Source of the DNA: Marinomonas rhodophyticola
GTDB taxonomy: Bacteria; Pseudomonadota; Gammaproteobacteria; Pseudomonadales; Marinomonadaceae
Assembly: GCF_026113935.1 (NCBI RefSeq)
Contig: NZ_JAPEUL010000012.1
Coordinates: 124,001 to 188,000 of the forward strand
Direction: 5' to 3'
DNA length: 64,000 bases
The translations under genes were made by a program, and so were the position numbers. Each line of letters starts with the position of its first letter. The first letter of the stretch is position 1. The notes under the pieces were generated by a model. It was not told where the DNA came from. It saw only the letters and a program-made list of their open reading frames with translations, and did not search any database. Shown piece after piece: positions 62,742 through 64,000 of this stretch.

Positions 62742-62798
62742 AATTTATTGACCAAAGCTAATTTGGTCAATAAAAAGTGACCATTTTATGTTTGGTCA
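62742..62798 (-). promoter_or_regulatory. Palindromic operator and promoter of the SatD-DUF3307 pair
   Basis: A perfect 12-bp inverted repeat TTATTGACCAAA / TTTGGTCAATAA (62745-62773, 5-bp spacer) and a second, looser pair TGACCA / TGGTCA (62778-62798). On the minus strand, TTGACC (62770-62765), 17 bp, TAAATT (62747-62742) are sigma-70-like boxes lying inside the first palindrome, so a bound dimer would exclude polymerase. Confidence 0.7.
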
Positions 62799-62853
62799 GT
62801 ATTTTAAATCATGCTTTTTCGTGAGAGAGTTAATACTGTAAGACGGTTTGCTT

Positions 62854-63102
62854 GTGCAATTTGTTGGTACAGACAATATTTTATCGACTTCAGCAAACAA
62901 TGATTCATTAAATATAAACCAACCTTCCTTAGCTGATACCGAATTTACAAGTAAACGACGTAAAACTCGTAAAGAACTTTTTCTTGGTCATATGAATGAG
63001 TTGATTCCATGGCAGTAGCTTGAAGTACAGATTGAGCCTTTTTGTCTCAAGCTAGGTAACGTCTGTTGTCCCCAGCGGCTTGGTACTATGTTTCGCCTTC
63101 AT
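62854..63102 (+). pseudogene. Degraded IS5-type transposase N-terminal fragment
   Basis: The frame from GTG 62854 reads LADTEFTSKRRKTRKELFLG, then MNELIPWQ, a TAG stop at 63016, and LEVQIEPFCLKLGN and LGTMFRLHG. This matches the start of IS5-family transposases (TSKRRKTRKE...F...M..LIPWQQLE..IEP). The DDE catalytic part is absent. It is a dead remnant; the 3' boundary is unclear and may extend to about 63175. Confidence 0.8.
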
Positions 63103-63180
63103 GGTTTTACCACCACAATTGCCACTATTTATTTCGCGATAATCAGTGCGGCTAAAGATACGCCACCAGTTCCCAAACTA

Positions 63181-63214
63181 AAAAAACCAGCCACTTTTTA
63201 GAGGGGCTGGTTTT
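63181..63214 (-). terminator. Terminator after the OmpA-family gene
   Basis: On the minus strand, stem AAAACCAGCC / GGCTGGTTTT followed by a T tract, 25 bp after the stop at 63239. Confidence 0.88.
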
Positions 63215-63238
63215 GGTTTAGCACAAATACTGAAGGGA

Positions 63239-63868
63239 TCAGTTTTTATTCAGTGCTGTATTGTTGAGGCTTTGATCTACGCTGTAAATAGTCCAGCGTT
63301 GGTTGGCAAACTGTTGTTTGGCGAACACTTCAGCAACGACTCGGCGGTTTTCTTTTCTACCGTCTTCAGTTTCATTGCTGGCGACAGGACGAGTTGCGCC
63401 ATAGCCTATACCTTTTACTCGATCTGGAGCAATCCTGAAACTGTCTACCAAAACATTAGCGATAGCGGTTGCCCGTTGTTGAGAGAGTTCTTGGTTTAAT
63501 TCCGCTGAACCTTGACTGTCAGTGTGGCCTTCGATAACTACATTGCTAGTTGGGTTATCTTGTAAAAATTTAGCAAGTTCTTTTAGTTCAGTGTAGAAGC
63601 GGGGTTTGATATCCGCTTTGCCCGTATCAAATAAGACGTTAAGTTCGACGGACAGCAACTTTGATGTTTGGTCAGGGCAGCCATAGTTATCTACTGCTGC
63701 TCCTTCCGATGTATCTGGGCAAAGATCTCGAGCATCAATGACGCCATCTCTGTCTGCATCCGCTAGGCGAGACTGTATATTTGTTGCATACAAGCTTTCT
63801 GCAAAAACAGAATGGCTAGAGGCCAATAATGCCCCAATCAAGCCTATGGTGCTTATAACAGTCTTCAT
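63239..63868 (-). CDS. OmpA-family envelope protein
   Basis: 209 aa. A signal peptide (cut near HSVFA-ES, residue 23), a thrombospondin type 3-like calcium motif DADRDGVIDARDLCPDT, and a peptidoglycan-binding OmpA C-terminal domain (about 75-185: NVLFDTGKADIKPRFY, VIEGHTDSQGSAELNQ, LSQQRA, ENRRV). There is no N-terminal beta barrel, so it probably sits in the periplasm or is held by a partner. Confidence 0.9.
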   Translation of the reverse strand: MKTVISTIGLIGALLASSHSVFAESLYATNIQSRLADADRDGVIDARDLCPDTSEGAAVDNYGCPDQTSKLLSVELNVLFDTGKADIKPRFYTELKELAKFLQDNPTSNVVIEGHTDSQGSAELNQELSQQRATAIANVLVDSFRIAPDRVKGIGYGATRPVASNETEDGRKENRRVVAEVFAKQQFANQRWTIYSVDQSLNNTALNKN

Positions 63869-64000
63869 GACACTATTGCCGCCCTTTTTAGCTCTATGAT
63901 GTTCACAGCTTAGAAAAAATTAGCCAATACTACTATTGGCTTTTTGTAGCGTTGTTTAATCAAATGAATGTTTTGTAATGAAATGTAACTACCAGCTGCC

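Overview
The window is chromosomal core DNA of a gammaproteobacterium. Gene orders (hflX-hflK-hflC-DUF2065-hisZ-purA; mraZ to lpxC followed by secA-argJ-mutT; thrS-infC-rpmI-rplT-pheST-ihfA), moderate G+C and protein style suggest a marine Oceanospirillales member close to Marinomonas. That placement is an inference from family knowledge, not from a database search.

Layout. 1-4162: end of hflX, the HflKC protease-modulator pair, a small DUF2065 protein and hisZ. 4201-5499: purA. 5708-7720: a CpxRA-like two-component system. 7804-8150: RNase P RNA. 8404-26054: an uninterrupted division and cell wall cluster (mraZ, rsmH, ftsL, ftsI, murE, murF, mraY, murD, ftsW, murG, murC, ddl, ftsQ, ftsA, ftsZ, lpxC), mostly with overlapping or abutting ends and a MraZ-type repeat operator in front. 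26198-30525: secA, argJ and a MutT-like Nudix gene. 30612-36030: a mixed stretch (double-receiver protein, parvulin, DUF442 protein, XRE-cupin regulator, class II DAHP synthase, GIY-YIG protein, O-methyltransferase). 36031-43036: translation genes, with a likely tRNA-mimic operator before thrS and a terminator placed just before pheS. 43338-45193: sixteen tRNA genes (Pro, 5 Thr, then 5 Val-Asp pairs in a roughly 236-bp tandem repeat). 45631-49302: a FadL-type porin and a GGDEF/EAL protein. 49415-54377: a Fur-box-controlled operon of imelysin lipoprotein, di-haem oxidoreductase-like protein, second imelysin-like protein and DUF1513 protein. 54493-55074: an unknown membrane-anchored protein behind two overlapping LexA (SOS) boxes. 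55413-62687: YhiN-like flavoprotein, histidine phosphatase, aconitase, a beta-hydroxyacid dehydrogenase, and a SatD-DUF3307 gene pair behind a perfect palindrome. 62854-63102: a degraded IS5-type transposase fragment. 63239-63868: an OmpA-family protein.

The strongest general observation is that thirteen genes carry one or two single-base reading-frame breaks (15 sites), mostly length changes in short homopolymer runs, several in genes essential for growth (murD, secA, pheS). I read these as errors in this sequence rather than biology. I therefore annotate each broken gene as one full-length CDS with the break position given. The least explained biology is the SOS-box gene at 54493-55074 and the SatD-DUF3307 pair at 61251-62687.
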